Below are positions 47,390 to 59,349 of a stretch of 64,000 nucleotides of DNA, piece by piece. Each line of letters begins with the position of its first letter. The first letter of the stretch is position 1. Source of the stretch: Sclerodactyla briareus (Eukaryota; Echinodermata; Holothuroidea; Dendrochirotida; Sclerodactylidae); NCBI GenBank assembly GCA_026419785.1, contig JAODTK010004532.1, positions 617,501 through 681,500 of the forward strand. The letters run 5' to 3'. The notes under the pieces are model-generated. The model searched no databases, was not told the origin of the DNA, and worked only from the letters and a program-made list of their open reading frames with translations. The translations under genes and the position numbers were made by a program.

Positions 47390-48231
47390 AATTATTGCCT
47401 ACCCGAACAATAATCGCGTTGGTAAATTGTCTTTACTTCCAGGTGGGCCCCCAGATGAACTTCTGGCCCCCACGAGGGATTTATGACTGGAAGTCGAAGG
47501 ATTACCTATGTTTCACAACCGGTGCTTGAATTTCGAATCGAATGGCCAACGTGCATACATTATCAATGGCGTTTTTCTACCCGTCGTTGTGAATATGCCG
47601 ATGTAATGCTTCGAATAAATTTTTGTTCACCGAATAATTTCAGAAGCCTTGGGGGCAGACTCCCCCCCCCCCCCCAATTTGTCTGAGATTAAAAATTCGG
47701 GCGGAATTCGTGGGGAATTTGAAAAGGAGAAAGGCGAAGTTAAAAAATGCCTGAATGTTTTGCATATTTTTTCGATAAAATGCTCGTAAAACATGCAAAA
47801 TTCCCGCTCGCTACGCGCGCGCTGGGACTTTCCGATGACGAACTTGAAGTTCGGCAAATATTTACTGCTCCCAAATTGAAGTAGTCCCCTTACTCCTATT
47901 GCTTCTCCCTTCGATCCCACCAGAGACCGTTGGGCAGACCCCTGGCTCCCAAGCAAACGAAGCCAGATTAGCAAGGTGATAAACATACCATGTGTGACCG
48001 GCGTAAATCATTTTAGTATGACAATACAATTTTTGTCGTTCTCTTATTCAAATCACACATGTAGATGGTTGCTATCGAGTCTGGCAAGTGCCGTTTCGGC
48101 GATCTGGGGGTTTAAAAACTAAAATTTTCGTTGGACCTTCGCGCCAACCATGGTGGCGCTCCGCTTAGATTATCATTTCCATTCGATGTGCCCCCCCCAC
48201 CCACACTGTTTCGAAATGGACGACGCCCATG
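47390..48231 (+). mobile_element. CATGGGCGTC inverted-repeat element, copy 3 (5' truncated)
   Basis: Begins within the element at 'acaataatcgcgttgg' and ends with the best preserved right end of the family, 'tcgaaatggacgacgcccatg' (ending 48231), the inverse of the CATGGGCGTC start. The same internal phrases occur as in copies 1 and 2, including 'agaagccttggggg' and 'cttcgatcccaccagag'. Confidence 0.75.
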
Positions 48232-49929
48232 CACTCGTTACAGAAAATGGATATTTGGCTAATCACTCATCTACGCCTAGTTGCATTCTTGCCTGTCTGT
48301 AAATTGGCCATTGAATTCGAGCAGTTGCGGTGATAGCCTGATATCATGAGTTTGGCGCCTTGCTATGAGATATTTTCGTATTCGTATAATTCTCAGTTGC
48401 GTCATATCGTAGGCTCCTAGCATGTGGCTAGAGCTGCATCGTGGTGTAGCTGAGGTGACATCCAGAGTGGCGATAAGGACATTAAGTGGTAATTTAAACC
48501 CTCGCAATAGTGTAAGGATGTGATTTGTGTCTTCCACAAAGGCCTGTTTCTTCCTTCGCTACTATTGGATGGAGGAAATTTCAATCTCACTGACGGACCG
48601 TCACTAATTGACAGTCGTAATGAGCGTCTCTTGAATTACTCACCAAGTCACTTCAATCCAACTTCAAAAAGTTTCCGCATTCCAAGTGGTCAAATTGTAA
48701 CTTATATGCCTCGTGTTATCTTTCCCCCGAAGGTGCTTCGCTGACTAGGAACTCCTTAGTCCGGAATGTAGAGGCTCCAGTTTTGGGTGTGAAGGACACC
48801 GGCGAATCTCTTTTCGAAGAGTGCCCTGAGCACGGACGGGTGAGAATTCCTGCTCCCAGATCGCCATTTACACCCTTCCGACAGATGAGAGTGTGCGTTC
48901 ACTCGTGCAGCCACTATTCTCTGCACGAGAAGGAGCGTGTTGACAGTGGTAAAATTGTTTCATCGGCATGCTTACATATATATATTTTCTTTTAACGATA
49001 CACTTGAGTAGTTCAGCGACAGTAACGTACGGGGGGGGGGGGGAGTACCGCCCAATTTCCCGAATGATCATAAAGTTTACACAAAAACGAGTTTTTGCAG
49101 TAGAATTTTGCAACTGCTATTTAGCAGATACTGGCTGCAGCATGGGTTTTAGGGCCCATAAATTGTACTTATTTTCCTAATAGGAAGGGTGGGGCCATTT
49201 TTGGGGCGCACTTCCCTTGGCTTCCGACCTCCCCGACCATTCTAAAGAATGATGGGATTCCGATTGGGATCGATATTTTATTCTTTTTGGTAAAACCGAC
49301 GATTGTAACGCATCCACTTAATTCTTCTTTGCATGCTAAGTTTCATTGTCAGTTGTCAAGTATCATGAATAATGTTCTTCCTGATTCACATAGTTTTCAA
49401 TCGCTTTGGTTTTCTTTTGGCAATGGATGAGTATTAAGAGAAAGGGAATGTTACTAGGGCAAATTCAAAATACAATTATGTATGCATGTTTTAACCCAGA
49501 AAGTGTTTATTCACTGTAGTCATAATTATGTTACCACTAGGTGATATTTGAATAAACGAATGTAAAAAAAAAATCACCTCGTCATCATCGTCATCCAGTC
49601 ATCCATCAAGAAATAACAAATCTTGTTAGCGCCGAATCCACCAAATAGGTTGTTCCAAGCGATTCATTGGAGATAAAAACAACAAAGCGACGAAGTTGAT
49701 AGCACGTGAAAAATATATGTTTTAAGATTACTCCTCTTGACTTGTTCGATTGTGTCCAACGTCGCGGATGACTGGAGTCCGTTCCTGAGTCGCATTGCGC
49801 TTGCAGAAATTTCGGACTCCGAAAGATCTCGACCTGGAGGCAGGAACCTGGAGCTGGTGTGATGTGATGATTATATATCGTTGGTCGATTCTTCACAGGT
49901 TCTGTGCCCGAATTTGACAAGTTAGTCAT
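48232..49929. other. Unassigned sequence
   Basis: No gene was recognised. There is a G run at 49030-49043 and a 'tcgtcatcatcgtcatccag' simple-sequence patch near 49579. Confidence 0.35.
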
Positions 49930-50519
49930 GGGAACTACAGAAAAAAAATGCATGTTTTGCGGGCATTTTATTGAAAAAGTCTGCAAAAATTCAGGCTTTT
50001 CTTTTTTCACTTTGCCTATTTCCACGAAATTTCGCCCCGAATTTTTTCGTCTCAGAAAAATGGGGGGGGGGGCAGGCTGCCCCAGGCTTCTGAAATTAAT
50101 GGAGTGAACAAAATGATTCGAAGCATTACATCATATATTTAGCCTACAACGCCTGAAGAAAAACGCCATTGCGCGCGACACTTGAAAAATTATACACTTT
50201 TAGCTATTCGATTCAAAATTCGATAACTCGGTATGCCACATGGGTTATCCCTCGACTTCGGCTCTAGTCGAGTCCAGATCCTCACCTGGTGTCCGCACCT
50301 TGAATTGGTGGACTTGAGACAATTTCCACGCGATTATTGTTTGGTTAGAAAAACAATGAATCAGTTTAGAGTGATACAAAATCGGGCATGTGCCTATTAT
50401 TTTTTATTACGGTCCGGAAAAGTGTGGGGAGGGGGACAAAACGATATGTTACCCCCCCCCACTTTTGAAAGTGGAGGGGACATGTCCCCCCCCCCCCGTC
50501 CCCCCTTTTTGACGCCCTG
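49930..50519 (-). mobile_element. CATGGGCGTC inverted-repeat element, copy 4, reversed and truncated
   Basis: Family phrases appear reverse-complemented and in reverse order: 'caggcttctgaaattaat', 'tacaacgcctgaagaaaaacg', 'gagtccagatcctcacct', 'tttccacgcgattattg', then the C/G core, ending in 'gacgccctg' at 50519. The far half of the element (the 3' end of the family) is missing. Confidence 0.7.
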
Positions 50520-51957
50520 TCGGACGAAATTCTTAACCTAGCTTTTAACTCGTCCTGGATATTGATGTACTGGATTAAATACGTGACTGTAACACCGTAC
50601 CAGTCACGTGTCTACATACGGTGTCAATTAGCTTCTGGAGAAATGCTGCGGGTGGTATACCTGACTCGACTAGGCCCTTAGCCAGAGCACGTAAGCATGA
50701 CGGGGCAGAACTTTCTCAAGGGGGGCTGACATTTTGGGAGCCTACAGTAAGTAATCGGACTTAAATATCTGTGGCGGGGGGGGTGCAATATTCAGGGGCG
50801 CCCTCTCTAGCCCCCCGCCCCAGGTTTGGCCGGTTTTTAACCGGGTGGTTCTCGCCGCCCGGTAAATACCAGGTATTTACAGGTTTTTACCAGGAGGGGG
50901 GGTTTTTCCACCCGTGAGTGGGGAAAAACTGGGAAAAACCTCAAATGTATACAATACTTGAAAGATCATCGGAAACTTGAGGGATAGTGTAAAAACTGCG
51001 AGAAAAATGTCTTGTTAGGATAGGGGGTGGGGTGTTCAGCCAAGCTTCATAACTATGTGGACTTAATAGCCTACTGATTCCGACATGAATTGAATGCTCT
51101 CATCAAGACACTAGAATCTAACGCAATTCAACAATTATATGAAAACTTGTTGGTTCCATTGTAGGCTAATCTTAACGTCAACATTTGGCTACATTTGTCA
51201 ACCACAGTATATACAAGCAGGTGTAAAAGGAAAGAAAAGTGAGTCTACTACTTACAACAATTCTCGTTGTTAAAAAACGATCTTTAAGTGAGCCCGAGCT
51301 TCGCTGTCCCAAAAGAGCGCCCCCCCCCCTCCAACCCCGCTTCTCTCTCTTCCCCCCCCCCCCCCCCTTGCATTTCAATTGCATATAGGGGGTAAGTTTA
51401 ATTTCACAGCTAAAACACATTTTTTCTCAAACCCCAAAGGCTCACCCTTCAGCTTTTCAAATTGAAGATTTATCCTTGAAAACTAATGTACCGTTCCTTA
51501 TTGACTCCACCCTGACCCTAGCTTAGGTGAGGTAGGCATACAATTTGCGCCTAAAATGCCTACTGCATAAAAATAGGTGCAATTGATCTGCGAATACCTT
51601 TTGCCCACAAAATGTAGGAATTGTGTTGAAATAGATTGAAATGTGACTTCATATTATATTCTTACCATGACCGGTATGCCTAAGCTCAGTTATGGATGAC
51701 CCTATTTGTAACAGCCTAGCAGGTATGTCTATCACGAGTTGTTAATGTGGAAGTGGTAAATACCGGTTTACCAGTTTTTCCCGTGTTTCACACGTTTTTA
51801 CCGATTAATGGAAAAACAGGTTTTTCTCGGAATATACTAACCCTGCCCCTCCCCCCTCCTTATACGGCCTGGATTCGAAACCCAAACCAGTCAGAAGTAC
51901 TGGTTTTTTTTGACTTCTTCTCTCACGTATAGTAATATATCGGCGCTCGAACAACTG
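50520..51957. other. Unassigned, with two 'gtaaataccggt' patches
   Basis: A patch at 50860-50940 ('cggtaaataccaggtattta', 'gggaaaaactgggaaaaacc') and one at 51754-51830 ('gtaaataccggtttaccagt', 'ggaaaaacaggtttttctc') use the same vocabulary. They may be two ends of a 0.9-1.0 kb element, but a clean terminal repeat could not be aligned. Confidence 0.3.
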
Positions 51958-53236
51958 TTAGGCGCTGTTCACAACCAGCCCACTGTCCTTGTGCGATCCG
52001 ATACGCGATTAATTTATGGGATGGAGTGTTCACACTTGATAAAAATGGCGTACGATTAATTTTATCGGAAGTCTAGGCGCATAACATACGGAGAAAGTGG
52101 TGGGATTTAATTGAGAAAAGCACACAAGTTTTATAATGTCGATATAATCCCAAGTTAATGCTGTCTTGTAGGTCAGTGAGAACAGTAGACGGTTCGCCAG
52201 GTGGAGGGAGCCGTAGGCATTATTTTTACATCTTGATGTTGGAGCAGAGTGACCAGCTCCAATTTTCAGCTCAATTGACTCATTAACTGAATGCTTATTT
52301 GGCTACCTCACTTCGCCGTATCTTAAATACCGAGCTAATTTAAGATGGGTGTGTCCAACGGAAAGTTGCCCGTTCGTGATCGTTCATTGCGCTTCTTCAG
52401 GCATACGGCAGCGCCTCTCCCGGTGGACGATCCCGTCTACCGTGTTCTGTCCCACGAGACTCTTGGGGTCCAGGCCGTCCACGGCGGCCAAGTAGCTCAT
52501 TTTTTTCGGGGTACTCAAGAGATTGGGGGGGGGGGAAGGGACAGGCTCAGCGCTGCGTACTGGACAGAGGATGTCGGGATTGAAGCGGCGGGTGGAGCAG
52601 GCTAAGTGCTTCCCAGGCAAGCGCTCCATGATTGATGTGTTTTGGGCAGAATGAAGCGTGAGGGATATCTGTATGGAATGAAGTTCAGTAATGTCCAGAA
52701 AACGGTTAATCATGCCCCTATTTGCGCGTGATGTCTCGCGACTAGAACAAAAAGACGGTACTGTTGTTTTCTTTAAAATGGTTCGTTAAACACAAATTCA
52801 CGCCTCCTACAATTACTTCGAAGACACAAGCTCCGAATGCTTTGAAATACAATTCTTGGTATACAAAAAATCGCCGACCAGGCTATTCCACCGCCTGGTG
52901 CGACAAAAGGGGAAAACTTGGGTTTTCTCAACTAATAAAATGCGTCACCAATTTCCTCCGTTATGTTGGCGCCGAGACGTCGATAAAATTATCGTACGAC
53001 ATTTTTATCGCACCAAGTGTGAACAATCCATCAGATACCGTCATCGTATCGTATCGCACAAGTGTGAACAGCGCTTAAAGGTTAAAATATTTTCAATTGA
53101 AGTCCATAAATTTATGGTGTCGTTCGCACAGGTGTGAACACTCCTATAGGAAAATAACATTTTAACTCGATCGTTCGATGTCTAAAATTATCGTATAGTA
53201 GCTATCGCATATCGACAGTGTGAAAAGCCCTTAAGT
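51958..53236. mobile_element. Element with TTCACAC subterminal inverted repeats
   Basis: Left: 'ttaggcgctgttcacaacc' at 51958 and 'ggagtgttcacacttgataaaa' at 52026. Right: 'caagtgtgaacaatcc' (about 53012), 'agtgtgaacagcgcttaa' (to 53078), 'aggtgtgaacactcc' (53112) and 'gtgtgaaaagcccttaa' (to 53236), which are inverses of the left motifs. Repeated subterminal motifs of this kind are typical transposase-binding arrays of DNA transposons. The interior (52100-52960) has open frames of up to 109 codons without a recognisable transposase. The true right end (53078 or 53236) is unsettled. Confidence 0.6.
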
Positions 53237-53309
53237 GCCTTGCGTTCTTGTTTCTATTTCCTCTCAACTGAATATCAGGAACACCGCCGCGTGCACTGCT
53301 TGTACTGCG

Positions 53310-53352
53310 ACGGACCACACACACACACCACACGCACACACACACACACACC
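53310..53352. repeat. CA microsatellite
   Basis: About 20 mostly uninterrupted CA units (acacacacacaccacacgcaca and on). Confidence 0.85.
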
Positions 53353-53549
53353 ATTACCGTGGGGTCATGACATTGCTAACTAGACGTGTGAAAGAGGGTG
53401 GAAATGTAGCCTATCACCGCAGAAAATGCCTTTTTGGACCTCGTTTAGAGAAAGCACTTAAACTTATGTCAATTTGTCCTCCTGTGACCTACCTGTGGTT
53501 CAGGACCAGATGTAATCCACATTTAATTCCATTTAAAAAGATTATAAAG

Positions 53550-54010
53550 TAGAATAATGCATGAATTATGCAAATTGGACCTCATGTGACCTGAAATGAC
53601 TTTCTGTTCTTTAGGAATAACAACAGTTCACATCCACCGAATTTCGTTCAAATTCCGGAAAAGTGAGAAAACATTGCAATTAAGAACCCAAATTTGGACA
53701 CTCTTGTGACCTTTTAAATCACCGTTCATGGTTGCGGGACCAACTTTTGTCCCCACACACAACGTTTCGTGTAAACCGGGTAAGTCAGAGGGCAGCAGAC
53801 ATGCAGCGATACCCACAACTTTCGAACTCATCCATATTGTACTGGCGCGGTCATGGTACCAATTTCAAAAATCGATCGGACTAAAGCGTTTGAAGGGTTA
53901 TTGCCTCACGCCTAATGTTCCAGCGGTGGCGGCGGAGAACGGCAAAGGCGGTACCCCCTCAAAAAACCACAAAACAACAACAACAACATTAAATATACCC
54001 GAACTTTTCG
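53550..54010. repeat. Dispersed ATGCAAATT / TGACCT repeat copy
   Basis: 'gcatgaattatgcaaattgg', 'tcatgtgacctgaaatgac', 'caacgtttcgtgtaaaccgg' and a terminal 'ggtggcggcggagaacgg' are shared with 59.35-60.4 kb ('cacgtttcgtgtaatcgcac', 'ggcggcggcg'). This is a non-coding member of the family at 341-640. Confidence 0.6.
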
Positions 54011-54808
54011 TTCGGGGATAAATCAGCTGGGGGGTCTGGTCATCTGTGACCAACAAACTTCAAGTCAGTCAAGGAGTCCCAGCAGGTTTGAGCTCTCTAG
54101 TCAAAAGTAAGCATTACTCCGAGACCCACCGAACATATAAGAATCAGGGAAAAGAGACAGCAGACGAAGGTCAGAATTTGAATTTCAGTATGATGTATCG
54201 GTTTCATCTTTACTATTCATTAATTGTTTCTTGATATTTTTTCCAAATATGTTTAGATTGAAAACCGTAGCGCCAATTTCCACTAAGGAAATTTTTGAAA
54301 GTATGTTTCTAATATATTTCAAAAATAATTAGGCTATCGCATGCCGCGGAATATAGAAGAAACTCCTAAAGCGGCCATGAATTATAATAGTTCGGATTCA
54401 TTTTTCAGTGTTTGCTATGATTCGTCCTGTGAATAAATTTCAGGACCTCATAGGCGTACGGAATACGGAGAGTACTTGTGCATATTTTTCATGATCGTGG
54501 AGAAGTCAAACCGGCAGTTTGGTCGACGATGATCAGTCAAGAGATCATGGAATGCGGGACTTTGTCACACGGCGGCGCGGGTTGATATCTAAACGGAGCG
54601 CCACTATGGGTTGTCGCGGAGCAGACGAAGAAATTTTGGGGTTTCCACCCCTCTCAGCTCGCCCGGAAATTACCCATCCGGGCCCCGAGTGCCGCGACGG
54701 ACCGCGTATACCACACTATCGGTTGGTGGTGTGTGTGATTGGAGGGTGAAAACGAAGTGCCAGCTCGTCGTAGAATGTCACTCAAGAACAATAATAATGA
54801 TGCACTCT
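54011..54808. other. Unassigned sequence
   Basis: Nothing recognised. Confidence 0.35.
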
Positions 54809-55399
54809 AAAGCTGTGTTTCCATGCACGCGGGCGGGACGGCGGGACGACGTGGTGCACTCGTGGGTAGCCGTTTCCACGAACGCGGACGCGGGAAGGGT
54901 TGCCGACGTCTAACAACAGTATGCATCCTCCCACATTTGATTGACCATCGGACGCATACTGGTGTTCAGAACCTAAACACCGGTGTTTAATTTCCAATAA
55001 GAACCATGTCTGAATGTGAACGATAGCGCCTAAAAAACAATGATGCTTCAAAATTAACAGGTTTTGGAGATTTAATCAGCATAAACTTGACACGTCAATA
55101 GTGAAACAGGCAATATTTTCAAATAGGTGCCCGGACATGGTTATTGTTTTTTTTTCTCTTAAAGATTCCATTACGAGTGTTGAAACAGTTACGCGTGTTG
55201 TTTGGAACGAGTTGAACGAGATTGTTCTCTACCCTGAATATCGCAGCTTGAGCCAATTAAGATTACAGAGAAATCCCCGGGGGAAATGATTGACGAAATA
55301 CCATGCGGGCAAGCGGGCGGGTGGCAGTAAATCGCTACATGACCGATTCGAAAAGAAAAAAAAGCGCCCGCCCACCCGCCTGCCTGGAAACGCAGCTTT
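54809..55399. mobile_element. Inverted-repeat element with AAAGCTGTGTTTCC ends
   Basis: Left end AAAGCTGTGTTTCCATGCAC then GC-rich cgggcggg. The right end, reverse-complemented, is AAAGCTGCGTTTCCAGGCAG then gcgggtgg. About 25 of the first 30 positions agree. Both sides are preceded by T, so TA lies at each edge, which fits a TA target-site duplication. A second GC-rich patch, 'gcgggcaagcgggcgggtgg' at 55303, is a further inverted partner of the right end. At 591 bases with no transposase, it is a MITE. Confidence 0.7.
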
Positions 55400-56790
55400 A
55401 CAATTTGTTGGATCTGAATGTGAGGGTTGGGTGTTCGTTCTCCACATACATCCTCACACATACAAAAGCCTAACGCTTTCGTGGGCAGAATTGATTCCTT
55501 GCTCGTCAGCCCAGACCGTGTATCGGACACTAAGCACTATCATTCATGGACAATGATATGATTAGCAGTGGGATTCTTTCGTGAACGATCCTCTCCCTCC
55601 TGCGGCATTCATTGTGCAGAAAGTTTGGAGAGTACTATAGTTACCTCCCCCACCTCCCCTCACTCTCTCCACATGGGCACCTGAAATGCACGACAGGGAC
55701 GTGGATTACTTTCGAAAACTTGGAGGCGAAGGTGGACTGCAATTGACTATCCAAGCGGGGCCACCACTGGTGGACGCGTAGCTTAGCGCCAGACATTTTT
55801 GTTTTTTATACCTCCTGGATTGCGGGAAATGGCACTTGACGGGCGTTGATTGGAACTTATTTTTCGTTTCATGGCCGATGTTGATCAATATAGGGTAGGA
55901 GTATTTGATTTCATTAGAGAATGTTTTTGACATCGGGGTGTAATTTTTATGTCACCGAAAGTTCACAAAAGGGATGATAAGATACTTCAATTCGCAGTTC
56001 CGCTTAAATTTTTTCATGTGCCACTGATCTCTATGGATGAAAAGACCAATCATTATGGGATATGATTTTTTTTCCTTAGCGGCTGAGAAGAGATGTTATG
56101 TACCAAATTGATGTCTCCGAGCCAACAATGGGGTTGGTCTGCTACATCAGTTCATGTAATACATTAAAGAAGATCAGCTTTCTCACTTGACTGTTTGATG
56201 TTAGTGTTTGTCAGAATATTCCGAGACCCAGGAAGCTATTATATACTGGAGAGGGGACATCAGAGCGGTATTGTGTGCACTTTTCATTTCTGTTCAAAGA
56301 CCACAAACTCGAGTGAGGAGGTGCCCTATTGTTTGTAACATTGTAAAAGACATTCAGTTGGTTTACTCTCTATTTGCGAATTTCCTCGACCATAGATCCC
56401 CGAAAATACTTGTTGCTCCATAGTAAGTATTAGTGGTATAAATATGTGCCCATATTATGCAACATCTTCAGTGACCGTACCCGTTTCAAAAAACGACGGG
56501 AAAATCAAGCGATCTATTACGGAAGCACAGAAACAACATAACTTACTCGGGACTATACGAATCAATTGCGTCTGGCCGAAACACCCATCTAGGCGTAGGT
56601 ATGAAACACGGAGGGAAACTAGCGTTAATAAGTGACGCTCGAATTATAGGAGGCTGTTAAACGGAACTTATTCTAATCTTACGACGACTTGCGAATCTTG
56701 TCGCCTGAAGCATGTCACTATAACTCCACTGTCAAGTGAGGGCGCTGTTTGCCATAGCAACGAGGTTCTTCCACACGGATTTGTGTGGTA
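55400..56790. other. Unassigned sequence
   Basis: No named feature. Short open frames without motif support. Confidence 0.35.
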
Positions 56791-56799
56791 TAGGAGCGT

Positions 56800-57765
56800 A
56801 CTACAGCATGTCCGGGGCTGTCCGGACCTCACCGAGCGGAATCGATCGACTGTCGGCCATGACGGGGGACAAACACTGTGGAGCTGGCTGGACGAAATAA
56901 GAGCAAAGCATCAACAAAGAACATACGGGAGTTACACATGGGCGAGTGCCACCTCCGCCCATGAGTATGAGCGGAACTACATACACTGGGGCTGGACAGT
57001 CCTTTGTGGCGACGCCATCAAAAATGACGAAAAACAGACGAAGACGATTACAACAGCAACACTACAGGTCACATTACATACGCCAGACATGTGTTTAGTT
57101 ACATAGCCGATTGTTTGGAAAGTCATGTCAAATAACAGTGCTGGAACGAACAGTCAAGCGAATGTAACTAGGTAAAAAAAATAATACAACCTTCTTGCAT
57201 TAGGACAATTCGGAGTCAAGAACGAACGTAATCTCCGTCCAACTTGAATAACTTGCAAATTCACATGCTTCGACATTCTAAATAATTTCAAAGCCCTTAT
57301 ACGTGAGATTATTGACGGAACAAATATGTCTCATTTAATAATCGAGTGCATGCGTTGCACCCTCGTGCGTCTCTGGGTTACCGTATCTGATTGCCCTTGT
57401 GTTTGTCGATCTCATCTCTCTGACATGGTTCCATCAAATGGGAATATTCTGCTTCACTCACCTCCCTTCTCTTCTCTGTCAACAGTTTTTGTATTTTCGT
57501 ACCTCGAGTTGGCCGCCGGAATGATACCTTGTGTGAAATTCGGTAGATCCGCAACCCAATCATAACATGAATAGAGCCCCAAGGGGCTGTACTGATATTT
57601 GAATACTGTTATCCCCCCCCCCCACCTATGCCAACCAAGGCAACCAAAGTCTCCCAGCTTACCTAACGAACAAGACACTTTCTCAAACTTGAACATTAAT
57701 CCAATTACCAAACGCACACAGTGAGCTCTGTTCCAAAATTTTAGTTAATAATGAGATTTGATGTA
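56800..57765. repeat. 1 kb direct duplication, first unit
   Basis: Landmarks 'cggaatcgatcgactg' (56837), 'ggaaagtcatgtcaaataac' (57117), 'ccgtccaacttgaataac' (57236) and 'gacatggttccatcaaatgg' (57422) recur in the same order in the next kilobase with small changes. 'cataacatgaatagagcccc' (57562) also recurs. Distances between landmarks differ because of indels. Confidence 0.7.
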
Positions 57766-57829
57766 TTTAACCAACTATGTTTTTCTTCCCTAATCAGACT
57801 GTGACTGTCCTCATGCCGCTGAGATGGTA

Positions 57830-58197
57830 GGTACCAAACTGTGGACTGATGGTTAGTTTTTTGCAGAAATTCCACCCCTCACTAGCTTGAATCGATCAAC
57901 TGACTGCCTCGACGGAGCTACAACGTTGAGCTGGACTACCAACGCAGCAAGCAGCAAAGATGCATGAATGGATCCATTAGAATGGATGAACAGACAGACT
58001 ATTACATCGCGCCACTATGTCACGTTTTACTCGCCGTGTTTTATTTACATAGGCTGTTGGTTTTTGGAAGTCATGTCAAATAGCATTGCTGGAACGCATA
58101 GCCAAAGCTGAATCTAATCAGGTAAAAACTGCATTAGGCAATCCGATCCAGACCCTAACGTAAGCTCCGTCCCACTTGAATAACGCAACATTTGATT

Positions 58198-58235
<38 letters not shown>

Positions 58236-58680
58236 CCGACAGTATTTCATACTCAGTGTAGGCATTGCACCTCCGTCGGTGCCTCTCTGGGTAACCATTC
58301 TGGACCTTTGGTGTTTGTCGCTCCATCTCTTTAACATGTTCCATCAAATGAACATTTTTGTTTCAACTAACTTTTCTTCTCTTCTCTGTCAACATTGTAT
58401 TTTCGTACCTCGGGTTGGCCGGCCGGAATGTTACCTTGTGAGAATTGCACGGAGTATCCCCAAACCTGATCATAACATGAATAGATCCCCAGGGGGCTGT
58501 AATATTCAATACTTTTATGTCCCACCCCCACCTTTTCTAAAGGCAACCAAATTCCAAACAAACCGGCTGTCTCCGATTTTCTTTGCAAAGGTTATCGAAT
58601 ATATATATTAGAATTATTAGCGCATATACCTTTACCCAACTGTGTTCTCTTCACTAATTCTGTACTGTCCTTCTGCGGCA
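57830..58680. repeat. 1 kb direct duplication, second unit
   Basis: It holds 'ttgaatcgatcaactg', 'ggaagtcatgtcaaatagc', 'ccgtcccacttgaataac', 'acatgttccatcaaatg' and 'cataacatgaatagatcccc' in the same order as the first unit. A T run of over 30 bases (58199-58236) is present only in this unit. Confidence 0.7.
58199..58236. repeat. Poly(T) run
   Basis: More than 30 consecutive T residues. It produces spurious poly-Lys and poly-Phe open frames. It is absent from the matching place in the first duplicate unit. Confidence 0.9.
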
Positions 58681-58888
58681 AATTGGTACATACCGACGTA
58701 TTGTTTCCGGCCAACATAGCGTGTTGGGTTGTTACAGCAGTTTAGAAATAACACATTAAACGAAGCTCGGCTTTTCACAGAATTTTCCACCACACACCGC
58801 AGATCAATTAAAATGACTGCAGGACATCTCAAAATACGTAGGTTTAGCAGGGCAAAATTTCCCTTGCCAATGTGGCATAGATAACAAT

Positions 58889-58946
58889 TATCATGATAAT
58901 GACAGTCAGTATTCATGATACTGAGTCCAGTATCATGATACTGAGC
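58889..58946. repeat. Tandem palindromes around TCATGATA
   Basis: 'attatcatgataat' is followed by 'tcagtattcatgatactgag' and by 'cagtatcatgatactgag'. The last two are near-perfect palindromes lying 3 bases apart. Confidence 0.75.
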
Positions 58947-59044
58947 TAGTTCGCTTTCCTTGTGTGGTGTCTTGGCATAGGTATTGGACTTGACACTTCC
59001 AACATAGAAACAACCAGGCCCCTGTAAAACTGCAGTGCTCGATC

Positions 59045-59102
59045 CCCTCCCCCCCCCCCCCCTCCCCTCCCTCCCCCTCCCCCCTCCCCCCCCCCCCCCC
59101 AG
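59045..59102. repeat. C-rich low-complexity run
   Basis: C runs broken by single T residues. It yields a poly-Gly open frame on the other strand that is not a gene. Confidence 0.9.
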
Positions 59103-59349
59103 CATTCCCCTGCCGATGTTACTGCTGGCATATGAGGGCGAGAAGTCCTCTATTAATAAATTCAGTGATCTTGTCTATAATAGCAACTACACCTAGAAAA
59201 TTCGGGCGGGTAAACGCCAGACGTATATATCCCCGCCATCTCTTATTCCGACAGGTTTTTGGTGACAGGTCAACCACAGCAGGTCCCCAATTTATTCACA
59301 ATGGTGAACTTTCCAGCCTTCGCAGATATTCATTCCTCCGCTTATAGCA

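Noticed and set aside
52384-52713. 109-codon - strand frame inside the TTCACAC element
   Set aside because: Considered as a transposase piece, but no catalytic or DNA-binding motif can be seen.
58114-58347. Poly-lysine open frame
   Set aside because: Produced by the poly(T) run read on the other strand.
58632-59131. Glycine-rich frames on the - strand
   Set aside because: Produced by the C-rich low-complexity run at 59045-59102.
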